Origin: JBBDMC01 sp963775235
GTDB taxonomy: Bacteria > Pseudomonadota > Alphaproteobacteria > Rhizobiales > Kaistiaceae
Assembly (NCBI GenBank): GCA_963775235.1
Contig: CAVZHY010000002.1
Coordinates: 992,001-1,056,000, forward strand
Direction of reading: 5' to 3'
Length of the DNA: 64,000 bases
Shown: in pieces, positions 56,181-64,000 of the stretch
How the letters are laid out: each line of letters starts with the position of its first letter
Numbering within the stretch: the stretch's first letter is position 1
The notes under the pieces: generated by a model
What the model saw: the letters and a program-made list of their open reading frames with translations, nothing else
Told to the model about the DNA's origin: nothing
Database searches by the model: none
Program-made: the position numbers and the translations under genes

Positions 56181-56270
56181 GGAGGGGTGGCCGAGTGGCT
56201 GAAGGCGCACGCTTGGAAAGCGTGTATACGGGCAACCGTATCGGGGGTTCGAATCCCCCTCCCTCCGCCA
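56181..56270 (+). tRNA. tRNA-Ser (anticodon GGA)
   Basis: 90-nt class II tRNA: acceptor GGAGGGG/TCCCTCC, D-arm, anticodon stem ACGCT/AGCGT with loop TTGGAAA (anticodon GGA, reads TCC and TCT), a long variable arm TATACGGGCAACCGTA, T-arm GGGGG-TTCGAAT-CCCCC, and encoded CCA. Its 3' end adjoins an integrase gene reading away, so it is the attachment target of the element to the right. Confidence 0.97.
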
Positions 56271-56439
56271 GCCGCCGTTTCACGCCCGTGCGCCCGCGTT
56301 CCTGCCAATCCGCAAAACCGTTGTTAACCAAAGGAAAAATCAGTGCTGCCCCTTCGCGGCGGTTCGTTGACATTCGGGTAAATCCGCATCAGGTTTGTAG
56401 AATGGTTTGAAGATCGGCGGGTTGGCCGGAGGATTGCGC

Positions 56440-57651
56440 ATGGGCCGAAATAGGGAAAAGCTGTCGGCGTTGTCGCTGTCGAGGATCGCCAAAAGACCTG
56501 GCGTCTATTCCGACGGTGGCGGTCTCAACCTCAAGGTTCGCTCCCGGACATCGGCGTCATGGACCTTCCGGTTTATGATCAACCGCGTTGCCCGCGAAAT
56601 GGGATTGGGGAAATACCCCGACGTGTCACTCGCCAGGGCGCGCGAGCTTGCCGGCGAAATGCGCGGCATGAAGGCGGTCGGCAAGAACCCGATCATCGAA
56701 CGCGCGCGCGCCAACGCAATGACTTTTCGGGCGTGCGCCGAGCAGTACATTGCTGACCGTCGGGACGGCTGGAAGAACGCCAAGCACGCCGAACAGTGGA
56801 CGGCGACGCTCCGCCAATACGTCTATCCGAAGTTTGGGGACTTACCCGCGGCCGCAATCGACACTGCCCTTGTGGTGGCCGTCCTCAAGCCGATCTGGCT
56901 TGCTAAGCCGGAAACAGCGAAGCGTGTACGGGGACGGATTGAGGCGATCCTAGATTGGGCAAGGGCCCATGGCTATTGCTCGGGCGAAAACCCCGCCCGC
57001 CACGGCTATCTCAAAAACCTGCTGCCGGCCCAGCAAAGGCGCGTGAAACACCATGCGGCGCTCACGATCGCTGAGTTGCCGGCCTTCATATCGGCACTCA
57101 GGGGCCAGGGTGGCGTCGCGGCTCGCGCGCTCGAATTGGCAATCCTCACGGCTGCCAGAACAGGCGAGGTGATCGGCGCTCAGTGGTCGGAGTTCGATCA
57201 GCAAGAAGGTGTCTGGACCGTGCCCGCCGGCCGCATGAAAAGCTCACGTGAGCATCTCGTCCCGCTGTCGGCCCCGGCAGTCGAAATCCTGAGCGAGATC
57301 ATGCCGAGCAAGCCGGCGGGCGCGCAGTTCGTGTTTCCCGGCGCCAAAGCCGGACAACCGCTGAGCAACATGGCCATGCTTGCTGTGCTCAAGCGGATGG
57401 GTCGCAGCGATCTGACAACCCATGGCTTCCGTTCGACGTTCCGCAGTTGGGCCGCTGAAGCCGGTTTTCCGCGCGAAGTCGCCGAGGCCGCCTTGGCGCA
57501 TGTTGTCGGGGATCGTGTCGAGGCAGCCTATCTTCGGACGACGCTCTTTGAGCGCCGCCGTAAGATGATGGATGCGTGGGCCGACGCATGTTCCACGGCG
57601 CTCATGACGGGCGCGAACGTTGTCTTGCTGCACGCGGAGACGAGTGGATGA
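56440..57651 (+). CDS. int: Site-specific tyrosine recombinase (P4-like integrase)
   Basis: 403 residues from ATG 56440 with GGAGG upstream. N-terminal arm-binding domain of the DUF4102 type (LSLSRIAKRPGVYSDGGGLN; GLGKYPDVSLARARELAGEM), a core-binding domain, then the catalytic domain with Arg240 (TAARTGEV), Lys267 (GRMKSSRE), His328 and Arg331 (THGFRSTFRSW), His354 (ALAHVVGDRV) and nucleophile Tyr364 (EAAYLRT). All six are present, so the enzyme should be active. It lies about 170 bases from the tRNA-Ser 3' end, the expected site of attL. Confidence 0.95.
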   Translation: MGRNREKLSALSLSRIAKRPGVYSDGGGLNLKVRSRTSASWTFRFMINRVAREMGLGKYPDVSLARARELAGEMRGMKAVGKNPIIERARANAMTFRACAEQYIADRRDGWKNAKHAEQWTATLRQYVYPKFGDLPAAAIDTALVVAVLKPIWLAKPETAKRVRGRIEAILDWARAHGYCSGENPARHGYLKNLLPAQQRRVKHHAALTIAELPAFISALRGQGGVAARALELAILTAARTGEVIGAQWSEFDQQEGVWTVPAGRMKSSREHLVPLSAPAVEILSEIMPSKPAGAQFVFPGAKAGQPLSNMAMLAVLKRMGRSDLTTHGFRSTFRSWAAEAGFPREVAEAALAHVVGDRVEAAYLRTTLFERRRKMMDAWADACSTALMTGANVVLLHAETSG

Positions 57652-58310
57652 TCGTCGCTGATATTCCCGAAGCACCGTACATCTGGCTCGCACAGGCGGT
57701 TTCATTCCTAGCCTTTGGCGAATTTCCGACTGCGGACGATGACGCGTTGAAGCCGTCTGATTCTTTCGAGTGGGATGCGCAAGCCGCTGGCGCAACAAGC
57801 CGTCAATGGGATAAGGCATCAAAGCGGCTCTTCGCAGCACACGTCGCTGGCGCTGTCGTGCTTTATGGAAGATACACGCCCCGCTTCGATGGTGATCCGC
57901 AGGGCGAGCCCGTTGCCATCCCTTCCGAATTCCTCGCCGGCGAGGATCTCATGGTGGGGCTGAACAACTATATCCTGCACAAGGACGCAGGACGACCGAT
58001 ATACCGCGACGTGTACATTGAGACCGCCAAGTTTGTTCGCTGGCAAAAGCTCACTCCAAGACCACCAAGAAGCCACCGGAAGCCGAAGCCTTCCGACGCA
58101 CGCGACTTCCAGCGGTGGGCAATGGCTTCCTCCAAGGATCGGACCTTTGGCCCCACCTTGAACGAAGCGGAAGAATGGGCAGGCCAGCGCAGCCTCAACC
58201 GGGCATGGGCGCGCGAGCAGCATAAAGCTCTGCCGCCGGAGGTACGTCGTCCTCGCGGCGGGCGCGGAACTACCGCTTATGTCGCGAAGACAGGTGAAGG
58301 CGACAATTGA
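57648..58310 (+). CDS. Unknown protein coupled to the integrase
   Basis: 220 residues. The ATG overlaps the integrase stop (ATGA). The N-terminal part includes PEAPYIWLAQAVSFLAFGEF and a soluble alpha/beta-like middle; the C-terminal third is basic (RSHRKPKPSDARDFQRW; RRPRGGRGTTAY), which suggests nucleic acid contact. No family recognised. Such genes in this position are common in tRNA-targeted islands of alphaproteobacteria, without known function. Confidence 0.7.
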   Translation: MIVADIPEAPYIWLAQAVSFLAFGEFPTADDDALKPSDSFEWDAQAAGATSRQWDKASKRLFAAHVAGAVVLYGRYTPRFDGDPQGEPVAIPSEFLAGEDLMVGLNNYILHKDAGRPIYRDVYIETAKFVRWQKLTPRPPRSHRKPKPSDARDFQRWAMASSKDRTFGPTLNEAEEWAGQRSLNRAWAREQHKALPPEVRRPRGGRGTTAYVAKTGEGDN

Positions 58311-58505
58311 ATAGGCCGCTGGTCGCCGGCCTTTATGGTCGTTGGGCGCCAAGCGTCGACGCAAATCGCAGAAATCAGTCGTTTCTAAATGCGCCGGGTT
58401 GCGGATGCGCCGTCATCTCGCGGCGCATCTCGACCGCGCATTCTGGCGGCGGGCAAGTTCGCAGCACACCGGGGCCATTCCCCCGACCAGCAATGGAGAA
58501 CTGCG
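58311..58505. promoter_or_regulatory. Spacer before the excisionase operon
   Basis: About 195 bases without coding sign. It contains CGCGGCGCATCTCG-type short repeats of TGCGCCG/GCGCATC (near 58390-58435). It presumably holds the promoter for the xis-primase operon, given that xis has its own ribosome site (TGGAGAA). Confidence 0.35.
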
Positions 58506-58718
58506 ATGCGAACGACACCAAACGGCTCGGACGACATTCGCGGGGCGCTGAGCATTAGGCGCTTCGGCGAAGTCTACTCAGTTGGGCACACCAAGACCTA
58601 CGAACTGATAAAGACCGGCCAGCTCCGCGCGATCAAGCTCGGTGCTCGCACCCTGATCACAAGGAAGGACGCGGAGGATTTTCTGTCGCGCCTGCCGACG
58701 ATTGGAGCGAACCGATGA
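58506..58718 (+). CDS. xis: Excisionase-type HTH protein (AlpA/MerR-like)
   Basis: 70 residues. The text ALSIRRFGEVYSVGHTKTYE, then LIKTGQLRAIKLGARTLITR and DAEDFLSRLP is the helix-turn-helix-17 fold of excisionases and DNA-binding Alp-type regulators. ATG at 58506 with GGAGAA upstream. Its TGA overlaps the ATG of the next gene. It likely directs excision with the integrase or controls the operon. Confidence 0.85.
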   Translation: MRTTPNGSDDIRGALSIRRFGEVYSVGHTKTYELIKTGQLRAIKLGARTLITRKDAEDFLSRLPTIGANR

Positions 58719-59341
58719 ACGAGCACGGCGTCAGCGCGGACACAGCTCCGAACTGGGAGCACTGCCGGCTGCCCAAATCCACAGTCTACCTCGCTGGCAA
58801 GATTGCGAAAGACGATTGGCGTACGAAGCTATTCGGCAAGCGTTTCGGCGGCGTCTTCGAAGAAGAGGACCTTTTCAATCCCGACCTGCGGATCGAGTTG
58901 GAGGGCTGCTTTAGCTATGTCGGCCCGTTCTTTGTCGCGTGTGATCATGGCTGCGCACACGGCCGTGCAACGCTCGGTGCCGCAGGCGGCTGCGGCGTTG
59001 AGGGCATGCGCCTTGACGATTGGCATCAGAAGATTTTCGACATCAATCGCCATCGGCTGTCCATGGCCGAAGTCGTATTCGCCTACATCAATGAGACCGA
59101 CTGTCACGGCACACTGATCGAATTGGGGCTGGCGCATGCGCAAAGAAAAAGCATCGTCGTCGCCTTTGGTCCCGACATCGTTCCAGATGAGCTGTGGATG
59201 GCCCGCGCGTGCGCGGACCGCATCTTCTCTGGGCCGCTGAAAGCGGTCTGGCATCTGTTCAAATCCGAGTTCGGCGGCCCCTTACGTTTCTCATCATATC
59301 CCACGAACACCAAATCGTCGGACGCGCGAGCCGCACCATGA
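58715..59341 (+). CDS. Nucleoside 2-deoxyribosyltransferase-like protein
   Basis: 208 residues, coupled to xis and the next gene by ATGA overlaps. STVYLAGKIAKDDWR at the N-terminus and the C-terminal RLSMAEVVFAYINETDCHGT and LIELGLAHAQRKSIVVAF match the substrate-binding pattern of the nucleoside 2-deoxyribosyltransferase/TIR-like fold (acidic residue after the loop, Gly-Thr, ELG.A helix). A middle insertion (DHGCAHGRATLGAAGGCGVE) is unusual. It may modify or hydrolyse nucleotides, or act as a defence effector; function uncertain. Confidence 0.6.
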   Translation: MNEHGVSADTAPNWEHCRLPKSTVYLAGKIAKDDWRTKLFGKRFGGVFEEEDLFNPDLRIELEGCFSYVGPFFVACDHGCAHGRATLGAAGGCGVEGMRLDDWHQKIFDINRHRLSMAEVVFAYINETDCHGTLIELGLAHAQRKSIVVAFGPDIVPDELWMARACADRIFSGPLKAVWHLFKSEFGGPLRFSSYPTNTKSSDARAAP

Positions 59342-61998
59342 GCACCGTCACAGAAGACAACGCGCCGCCCAGGCCCGTGCTCGAAATTGCGAAAGCGTTC
59401 GTCGCGGGGTTGACCGGATCAAGCAAGACGCCGATGCGCCTGAGCTTCATCGACCAGCGCCCGCTTCCTAAGTCGGAGAAGCTGCCGACCGAGCATGCCG
59501 AGCGGCCGATCGAAGAACTGTGGCCGGAAGTCGTCCGACGCCAAAAGGAAGGTTATTCCGTCTTTTACCATTTGAACGAAATCAAGCCCGGGCCTGGCAG
59601 CGGTTGCAACGGCGCAGTGTGCAATGTCGATGTTGCGGCCGTCCGCGCGTTCGCCATTGATCGCGACAATGGTTCGATTGAGGCATGGGAATATCTCGCG
59701 ACGCCGAAGATCATCGTACACTCGAAGCGCGGCGACCAGGCGATATGGCCTGTCAAGGATGTTCCGATCGACGGCTTCAAGGTTGGGCAAACGCGCCTCG
59801 CGAGCCATTTCGGCACGGATACATCGGTTAGCGATCCGCGACGCCTGTTTCGGCTCCCTGGCTGCCTTCACCTCAAGGACGCCGCCAGCCCATTCCTAGT
59901 CACCTTCGATCCGGTCCCGGGCTGGACACCGGACGCGGACCCATTGACCGGTATCCCGGAGTTGCCTCCGGCGAAGCCCGCATCCGCTGCCGCGGGCGAA
60001 GCAGTTGACCTCGACCATCTCCGCCAGGTCATCCTGCCGCTGATCGACCCTGGGTGTGACCGCGCTCGATGGATCAGGTGCGTCGCGGCCATTCGCAATT
60101 CGCCCGTCGCTGCCGGTGTCGACGATGACGAGGAGAAGCGGCGCCAGATCGCGCATGATTTTTCGGAGGGCAAATACTGGAAGGGTGATCCGCCGGCGAA
60201 CTACACGGGCGAAGATGATGTCGAGATGGTGTTCAACACTATGCCGCCGAAGGCGGAAGGCGGTGTCGGATACGGAAGCCTGCACAAGTTTGCGACCGAC
60301 GCTGCCATGGCCGCGGGGCTCCCTTTGCCGCCATCGCGGCCACAGCTATCAGCCTCCGAAATATTTTCAGCGACCTCCGATGATCCGATTGACGTGTTCG
60401 ATGAGGATGATGACGCCGAGATCGAGTTTCCGGCGACCTGTCTGCCGGGTATTCTGGATCGCTTTTGCCGAGATGAAGCCGCGCGCAAGGGCGTGAATGT
60501 GGGAATGGTAGCCTTGCCGGCATTGGCCGTCTGTGGTGCCGCTCTGCACACACAGTTCCAGATACAGCCGACCAACGACACGTCTCGCCTGCAACGCCCG
60601 ATCTTGTGGGTTGCCATGGTCGGTGGCCCTGGCACGCGCAAGACGCCGGTCATGGGGCCAGTGGTCGCTCCACTGGAAGCCGTGCAAGACAGATGGTTCG
60701 ACGATGACCAGCATCTGTTTGCTCGATACGAGCAAGAGCGGAACGATTACCTCGCTAGCGGAAAGAAGCGCGAAAACTGCAAGAAGGAAGTCGGCCAAGA
60801 TATCGCCGCCGCTGCAACCAATGCGGCGACAACGAATGGATCGGAACCGCAGGAACCGCCGCGCCGAAGACTGATCGTCAACGATACGACGACGGAGGCC
60901 CTGGCCAACACCCTCGCCAATAACAATGGTCGCGGAGTTCTGATCCATCAGGATGAGTTGGCCGCCGTCATCACCAGCTTTGATGCATACCGTCAGCACG
61001 GAAAGGGCCTTGATCAGGCCCGCTACCTGAAGTTTTGGGATGGCGGCAACAGCCCGGTGATTATCGACCGCGCGTCGAAGAAAAGTATGCGTGTCAAGTC
61101 GTGGTGGGCGAGCATTCTCGGTGGCATCCAGCCCCACCTCCTGCAACGGAAAGTTGGGGACCTCAGCGCGGACGGATTGCTACAGAGGTTCCTTGTCGTG
61201 CTGGCCGACCAACCCGGCGTTGGCGAAGATCGACCGCCAAAGGAAAGCGGGGCTTACGCGGCGCTTATTCGCCACCTGACCGAACTCAGGCCGATCCCGG
61301 AGGCGGGCAAGGGCGTCGTTCCGATCCGACTTTCACCGGAAGCCGGAGAGCAGTGGCGCTTGTTCGTGGAAGACGTGCGGGCTGAGATCACGCTGAATCG
61401 GGACGGGCAAGAAGCCTACGTTTCGCATCTCGACAAGATGGAGAACCAGTTCGCGCGGCTCTTGCTGATCATGCACGCGGTGGAGGCGGTCGCCGCCACG
61501 CCGGAGGGTGGACTTCTCAAGCTGCCGCTGCTCGTAAGCGGCGAGACGGCGAAGCGTGTCCGGCGCCTGTTCGTCCATTTCTTGATCCCGACCTCGAAGC
61601 GTTTCTACCGGACAATCTTCGGCTCCAACCGGCATCAGGGTCACGTGCAACAGATCGCGTCTTTCATTCTCACCCATTGCGCTGACAAGAAGCAGATCAC
61701 ACCGAAAGACATTTACCGGCACCACCAGGAGTACCGGCCGGGGAAAGGCGGCACTGGTGAGTTGCAAGACGCGATGCGAACGCTTGAAGCGCATGGCTGG
61801 GTCTCTGCCAAAGAAACATCGCAGGGCCGCGGTGTCACCGAGTGGACGATCAATCCCGGGGTCCACGTCAAGTACGCCGAGCGGGCGTCGGCGGAGGCGG
61901 CACGCAAGGCTGCTGTCAGGGCTGAGATTGCCAAGGCGGCGGAAATTCGCAAGCGTCACAGAGCGGTTGCGCTGACGCCCGAAAATGAGGTCGCGTGA
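59338..61998 (+). CDS. Primase/helicase-like replication protein (RepB-primase and DUF3987)
   Basis: 886 residues. The N-terminal about 280 residues look like a RepB-type primase (VRAFAIDRDNGSIEAW; PKIIVHSKRGDQAIWPVK; DPRRLFRLPGCLHLK), followed by a PriCT-like helical part (HLRQVILPLIDPGCDRARWI). The rest is a DUF3987 ATPase with Walker A VGGPGTRKTPVMG, then VLIHQDELAAVITSF as the Walker B-like segment. Such proteins initiate replication of islands and satellites. Coupled to the gene before by ATGA; an unusual pairing with the separate primase-polymerase on the opposite strand. Confidence 0.82.
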   Translation: MSTVTEDNAPPRPVLEIAKAFVAGLTGSSKTPMRLSFIDQRPLPKSEKLPTEHAERPIEELWPEVVRRQKEGYSVFYHLNEIKPGPGSGCNGAVCNVDVAAVRAFAIDRDNGSIEAWEYLATPKIIVHSKRGDQAIWPVKDVPIDGFKVGQTRLASHFGTDTSVSDPRRLFRLPGCLHLKDAASPFLVTFDPVPGWTPDADPLTGIPELPPAKPASAAAGEAVDLDHLRQVILPLIDPGCDRARWIRCVAAIRNSPVAAGVDDDEEKRRQIAHDFSEGKYWKGDPPANYTGEDDVEMVFNTMPPKAEGGVGYGSLHKFATDAAMAAGLPLPPSRPQLSASEIFSATSDDPIDVFDEDDDAEIEFPATCLPGILDRFCRDEAARKGVNVGMVALPALAVCGAALHTQFQIQPTNDTSRLQRPILWVAMVGGPGTRKTPVMGPVVAPLEAVQDRWFDDDQHLFARYEQERNDYLASGKKRENCKKEVGQDIAAAATNAATTNGSEPQEPPRRRLIVNDTTTEALANTLANNNGRGVLIHQDELAAVITSFDAYRQHGKGLDQARYLKFWDGGNSPVIIDRASKKSMRVKSWWASILGGIQPHLLQRKVGDLSADGLLQRFLVVLADQPGVGEDRPPKESGAYAALIRHLTELRPIPEAGKGVVPIRLSPEAGEQWRLFVEDVRAEITLNRDGQEAYVSHLDKMENQFARLLLIMHAVEAVAATPEGGLLKLPLLVSGETAKRVRRLFVHFLIPTSKRFYRTIFGSNRHQGHVQQIASFILTHCADKKQITPKDIYRHHQEYRPGKGGTGELQDAMRTLEAHGWVSAKETSQGRGVTEWTINPGVHVKYAERASAEAARKAAVRAEIAKAAEIRKRHRAVALTPENEVA

Positions 61999-62063
61999 GC
62001 CGATCGCCGAACCGAGGGCGAGTTAGAGTGGCAGTACGGGTTTCGTCACTGAGGCTTCGCCGG

Positions 62064-62183
62064 GTGTGAAAAGTGTCTTGAGACTTCGAGGGAAAGAGGG
62101 GTCAGCACTAGAGAGGGGATCAGCACTAGAGAGGGGATATGTATCTTTCTTCGGTATGCCTGCGCGCAAGACACTTTTCACAC
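62064..62183. repeat. 17-bp inverted repeat enclosing 18-bp tandem repeats
   Basis: GTGTGAAAAGTGTCTTG (62064-62080) and its exact complement CAAGACACTTTTCACAC (62167-62183) bracket 86 bases. Inside, TCAGCACTAGAGAGGGGA is repeated exactly in tandem at 62102-62119 and 62120-62137. The right arm continues into a 9-bp tandem ACACTTTTC pair (62171-62188). It lies in the 240-base gap between the convergent primase/helicase and primase-polymerase genes. Likely a replication origin, nick or protein-binding site of the element. Confidence 0.75.
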
Positions 62184-62238
62184 TTTTCGTCCGGCGTACC
62201 TTGAACCACGCCCGCTCCGTTAGCCGGGAAGCGGCGGT

Positions 62239-63123
62239 TCAGAGCGTACCGCGCGTGAACGTAATCCTCTCGGAGTAGGGCTTATTGCACCGTGGAAATG
62301 CCTCCATTGTTCGGTTTCGACGATCAAGCGTGTCTTTCTCGTGTAGGGATGAATGTGCCGAAGGACAGCCCGCCACCACGTTTAAGGTGGAATTCCTCTC
62401 CCCCTTGGCCGCGCCCCGCAGGCGCGGCAGTTCCTCATCAAGCACACGCTGAACATATGCGTCACGCCTCGCGGCCGGCACGTCGGGAGCTGCGTGAGAG
62501 GCCGCAGGAGCCGGGAGGATGGCCGGCGGGGCGAGCGGGGGGCGGGCATCGGCCTGTACGCCGCTCACAGCGGGCCGCTGGCCCTCCAGAATGGAGCGCA
62601 GCCAGTCGGGCAGCAACTTGATGCTGTCGAGTGCGCCGCTGACAAGCTCGTAAGTCCGCCCGTCGCTGAGGCGCGCCCCAACGCCCACCACGTAACCGGC
62701 GGACTTGCAGTCGATGCCCGGCGGCAGCGACCCGCGCAAATCGCTCGGGTTCATGTCAGCTGGACGCCTGAAATAGATGTGAAACCCACCGCCAGCCGTA
62801 CGCACCACGGGCGCGTCGATCCCGCCGTGCGCGGCGACCAAGGTCTTCCACGCCTCGACCCCATCGGCGCCGCCGTCATGCCGGTCCGCATCGATGGCGA
62901 CCACCCGGCTTGGGCGGCATGCGATTGCTGGCAGGGCCTCTGGCCACGTCGTGAACCAATCGCGAACGACATCCTCATTTGTCTTCGCCGCATTCGGCCA
63001 GCTTCCAAGAGCCCGGTGCGGCCGTTTCGCCTCAGTGAGATCGGGTCCACCTTGCGCCGGGAACACCCACATTCCTGCTCGCACGAGAGCAATGGCCGCA
63101 TCGAGGTTCAGATTGCCGGACAT
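62239..63123 (-). CDS. Primase-polymerase (Prim_Pol domain), C-terminally shortened
   Basis: 294 residues. Prim_Pol domain: GMWVFPAQ near the start, VVAIDADRHDGGADGVEAW with the catalytic Asp-x-Asp, and RTAGGGFHIYFRRPA. Family members then continue with a conserved C-terminal helical region; here the reading changes at ERNSTLNVV (near 62380) into unrelated text (AGCPSAHSSLHEKD) and ends. In another frame LSFGTFI follows, resembling the expected AFSLGTLV, so a frameshift or truncation is likely. The primase core is complete. Confidence 0.8.
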   Translation of the reverse strand: MSGNLNLDAAIALVRAGMWVFPAQGGPDLTEAKRPHRALGSWPNAAKTNEDVVRDWFTTWPEALPAIACRPSRVVAIDADRHDGGADGVEAWKTLVAAHGGIDAPVVRTAGGGFHIYFRRPADMNPSDLRGSLPPGIDCKSAGYVVGVGARLSDGRTYELVSGALDSIKLLPDWLRSILEGQRPAVSGVQADARPPLAPPAILPAPAASHAAPDVPAARRDAYVQRVLDEELPRLRGAAKGERNSTLNVVAGCPSAHSSLHEKDTLDRRNRTMEAFPRCNKPYSERITFTRGTL

Positions 63124-63132
63124 GCTGAGACC

Positions 63133-63348
63133 CTATTCGTCGTCCGCCAGGAACCGACCGCACCAGGAATGCGCCCAAGTCATAGGCCAACCCGCGCCGA
63201 GCCCGCCGCCCGTTCGACGCGGCGAATTGATCCGGCATTGCCCGTGACGCGGAACGGCACTCTCGCAATTCGGAGCGAAGTACTTGCAACTCAGGCAGTT
63301 CCCGAGCCCCCGCGGCGGTGCCCCCGTACGCCGCAGCGAAGTGCTCAA
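63133..63348 (-). CDS. Cysteine-rich small protein
   Basis: 71 residues from a TTG at 63348, or a little further upstream. Its Cys pattern CLSCKYFAPNCES then GQCRINSPRR and WAHSWCGRF resembles the small Cys-x2-Cys...Cys...Trp-Cys proteins that accompany phage and island genes and probably bind a metal. The stop lies 9 bases before the primase-polymerase start, so they are co-transcribed. Start uncertain. Confidence 0.5.
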   Translation of the reverse strand: MSTSLRRTGAPPRGLGNCLSCKYFAPNCESAVPRHGQCRINSPRRTGGGLGAGWPMTWAHSWCGRFLADDE

Positions 63349-63435
63349 GAATTTCGGCCCGAGTCGGCGGCGGACGCGGCGGCCAATTCAATTCCGGTAG
63401 CCGTTGATCGGCCGGCGCCGCCCGTTCGAGCGAAA

Positions 63436-63903
63436 TCAGGCACCGCCCGTCTCCCCGAGGGCGAGGGCGGAGCGGGCTCTGGCAACCTGCACAGAGGCGC
63501 GGCGCCCAGGTCGACGTACCCGGTGGCGCGGTGACAGGCGCCCCGTAAAGGCGCCGGATTCATTGCGTTCGCACTCGGACCAATGCGCAACGACCGGCAG
63601 TCCGCGAGCGGCGTCGTGGCCAGTCGGATCAGCCTCAGGTCCATCAATCGAGACGCGCCCGGCGGCGAGGCTCTCCAGGTTACCGACGAACCATCCGTTG
63701 GTGCCTTCGACCCCGATGAGATGTGGACCGGGCAGACGAAGTCGAAGCGGGTTTCGCCGGCCGATCTCGGGCTCTTCAAAGAAGATCATCCGCATCACCT
63801 CTGATGCGGTCAACCCCAGGTGCCGGCCCCAATCGTGGAACCAGTAGGCGGTAGTCACGCCGACTTTGCCGGCGATAAGATGCAGATCATGAACCTTGGC
63901 CAT
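63436..63903 (-). CDS. Unknown element protein
   Basis: 155 residues from ATG 63903, with AAGGAG eight bases upstream. The first 70 residues (HDLHLIAGKVGVTTAYWFHD, GLTASEVMRMIFFEEPEIG) look coding; the C-terminal 45 are Arg/Ser/Ala-rich and may reflect a shifted frame. No family recognised. It is downstream of a partial gene at the window edge, in the same direction. Confidence 0.45.
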   Translation of the reverse strand: MAKVHDLHLIAGKVGVTTAYWFHDWGRHLGLTASEVMRMIFFEEPEIGRRNPLRLRLPGPHLIGVEGTNGWFVGNLESLAAGRVSIDGPEADPTGHDAARGLPVVAHWSECERNESGAFTGRLSPRHRVRRPGRRASVQVARARSALALGETGGA

Positions 63904-63921
63904 CTCGATTTCTCCTTGCGT

Positions 63922-64000
63922 TTAGGACTTGCCGGGCTTGACGAGCTTGGCCGCCATAGCTGCGAGGACATCCGAGGCCTCGCCTGCGCTGGGAAAGCCG
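63922..64000 (-). CDS. C-terminal end of an unknown gene (partial)
   Basis: The last 25 codons (ending MAAKLVKPGKS and a TAA at 63924-63922) of a minus-strand gene that begins beyond the window. The next gene starts 18 bases later with a good ribosome site, so they share an operon. Too short to identify. Confidence 0.45.
   Translation of the reverse strand, partial: GFPSAGEASDVLAAMAAKLVKPGKS

Larger units (their letters stand above)
56271..64000 (+). mobile_element. Integrative element at tRNA-Ser(GGA), right end open
   Basis: Everything from the tRNA 3' end to the window end is accessory: tyrosine recombinase, excisionase, primase/helicase, a primase-polymerase and unknown genes, with no core genes. 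Several genes are joined by ATGA overlaps. No phage structural, conjugation or terminase genes are seen in this 7.7 kb, so it may be a phage satellite, an integrative plasmid or the first part of a larger island. The distal att copy of the tRNA end is not within the window. Confidence 0.8.

Noticed and set aside
62102..62137. CRISPR array
   Set aside because: Only two units, directly abutting with no spacer, and no cas genes.

Overview
The window is GC-rich DNA from an alphaproteobacterium, most likely close to Hyphomicrobiales or Rhodospirillales. The evidence is an irr-fabA-fabB-fabI block, the order ubiB-ubiE-mutM-echA-rpsT-dnaA-dnaN-recF-gyrB, clustered GANTC (CcrM-type) sites upstream of dnaA, and Fit-type toxin-antitoxin and TRAP genes. 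A conserved chromosomal core (about 10.1-56.2 kb) lies between two tRNA genes, with accessory DNA beyond both.

Left arm (1-10.1 kb). A divergent aromatic-acid catabolic cluster runs outward from 4034-4212. Leftward: Rieske-type reductase, LigJ-like 4-oxalomesaconate hydratase, LigB-type ring-cleavage dioxygenase, and two RraA/CHA-aldolase-type proteins, the second running off the window. Rightward: cupin, zinc alcohol dehydrogenase, phthalate-type Rieske oxygenase, and a 4,5-dihydroxyphthalate-decarboxylase-like protein, followed by a convergent GntR/UTRA regulator. Together they suggest oxygenation, decarboxylation, ring fission, hydration and aldol cleavage of a phthalate- or gallate-like acid to pyruvate and oxaloacetate. 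The arm ends in a truncated PQQ-dehydrogenase gene that abuts an integrase remnant next to tRNA-Arg(CCG), so it is probably an old island.

Core (10.1-56.2 kb). A Kef-type antiporter, SDR, GNAT plus RimK-like ATP-grasp pair, MFS exporter, receiver protein and Crp/Fnr regulator, ABC exporter, DedA and two glycosyltransferases, and clpS lead to the replication cluster gyrB-recF-dnaN-dnaA (minus strand). rpsT, echA, mutM, ubiE and ubiB follow, then fitAB, an HTH-coaBC fusion, dut, cysK, a MoeB-like gene, irr, fabA-fabB-fabI, an orphan TRAP binding protein, lepA, otsA, mepA, a CHAD protein and msrA. Five loci need an indel or a stop change to be read at full length: the ABC permease, gyrB, dnaA (twice) and echA (twice). 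Because dnaA and gyrB are essential, base-level sequence error is the simplest explanation, but I cannot prove it.

Right arm (56.3-64 kb, open). An integrative element starts directly at the 3' end of tRNA-Ser(GGA). It carries a tyrosine recombinase, a coupled operon (unknown protein, excisionase, nucleoside-deoxyribosyltransferase-like protein, primase/DUF3987 helicase), a 17-bp inverted repeat enclosing 18-bp tandem repeats, and a minus-strand set including a shortened primase-polymerase. Its other end lies outside the window.

The non-coding signals most worth attention are four ATAGGA half-sites and a TATAAT right at the coaBC start, a 24-codon reading frame with its own terminator between dnaN and recF, the hairpin-rich 1.1 kb gap before irr, and the repeat structure at 62.06-62.18 kb.
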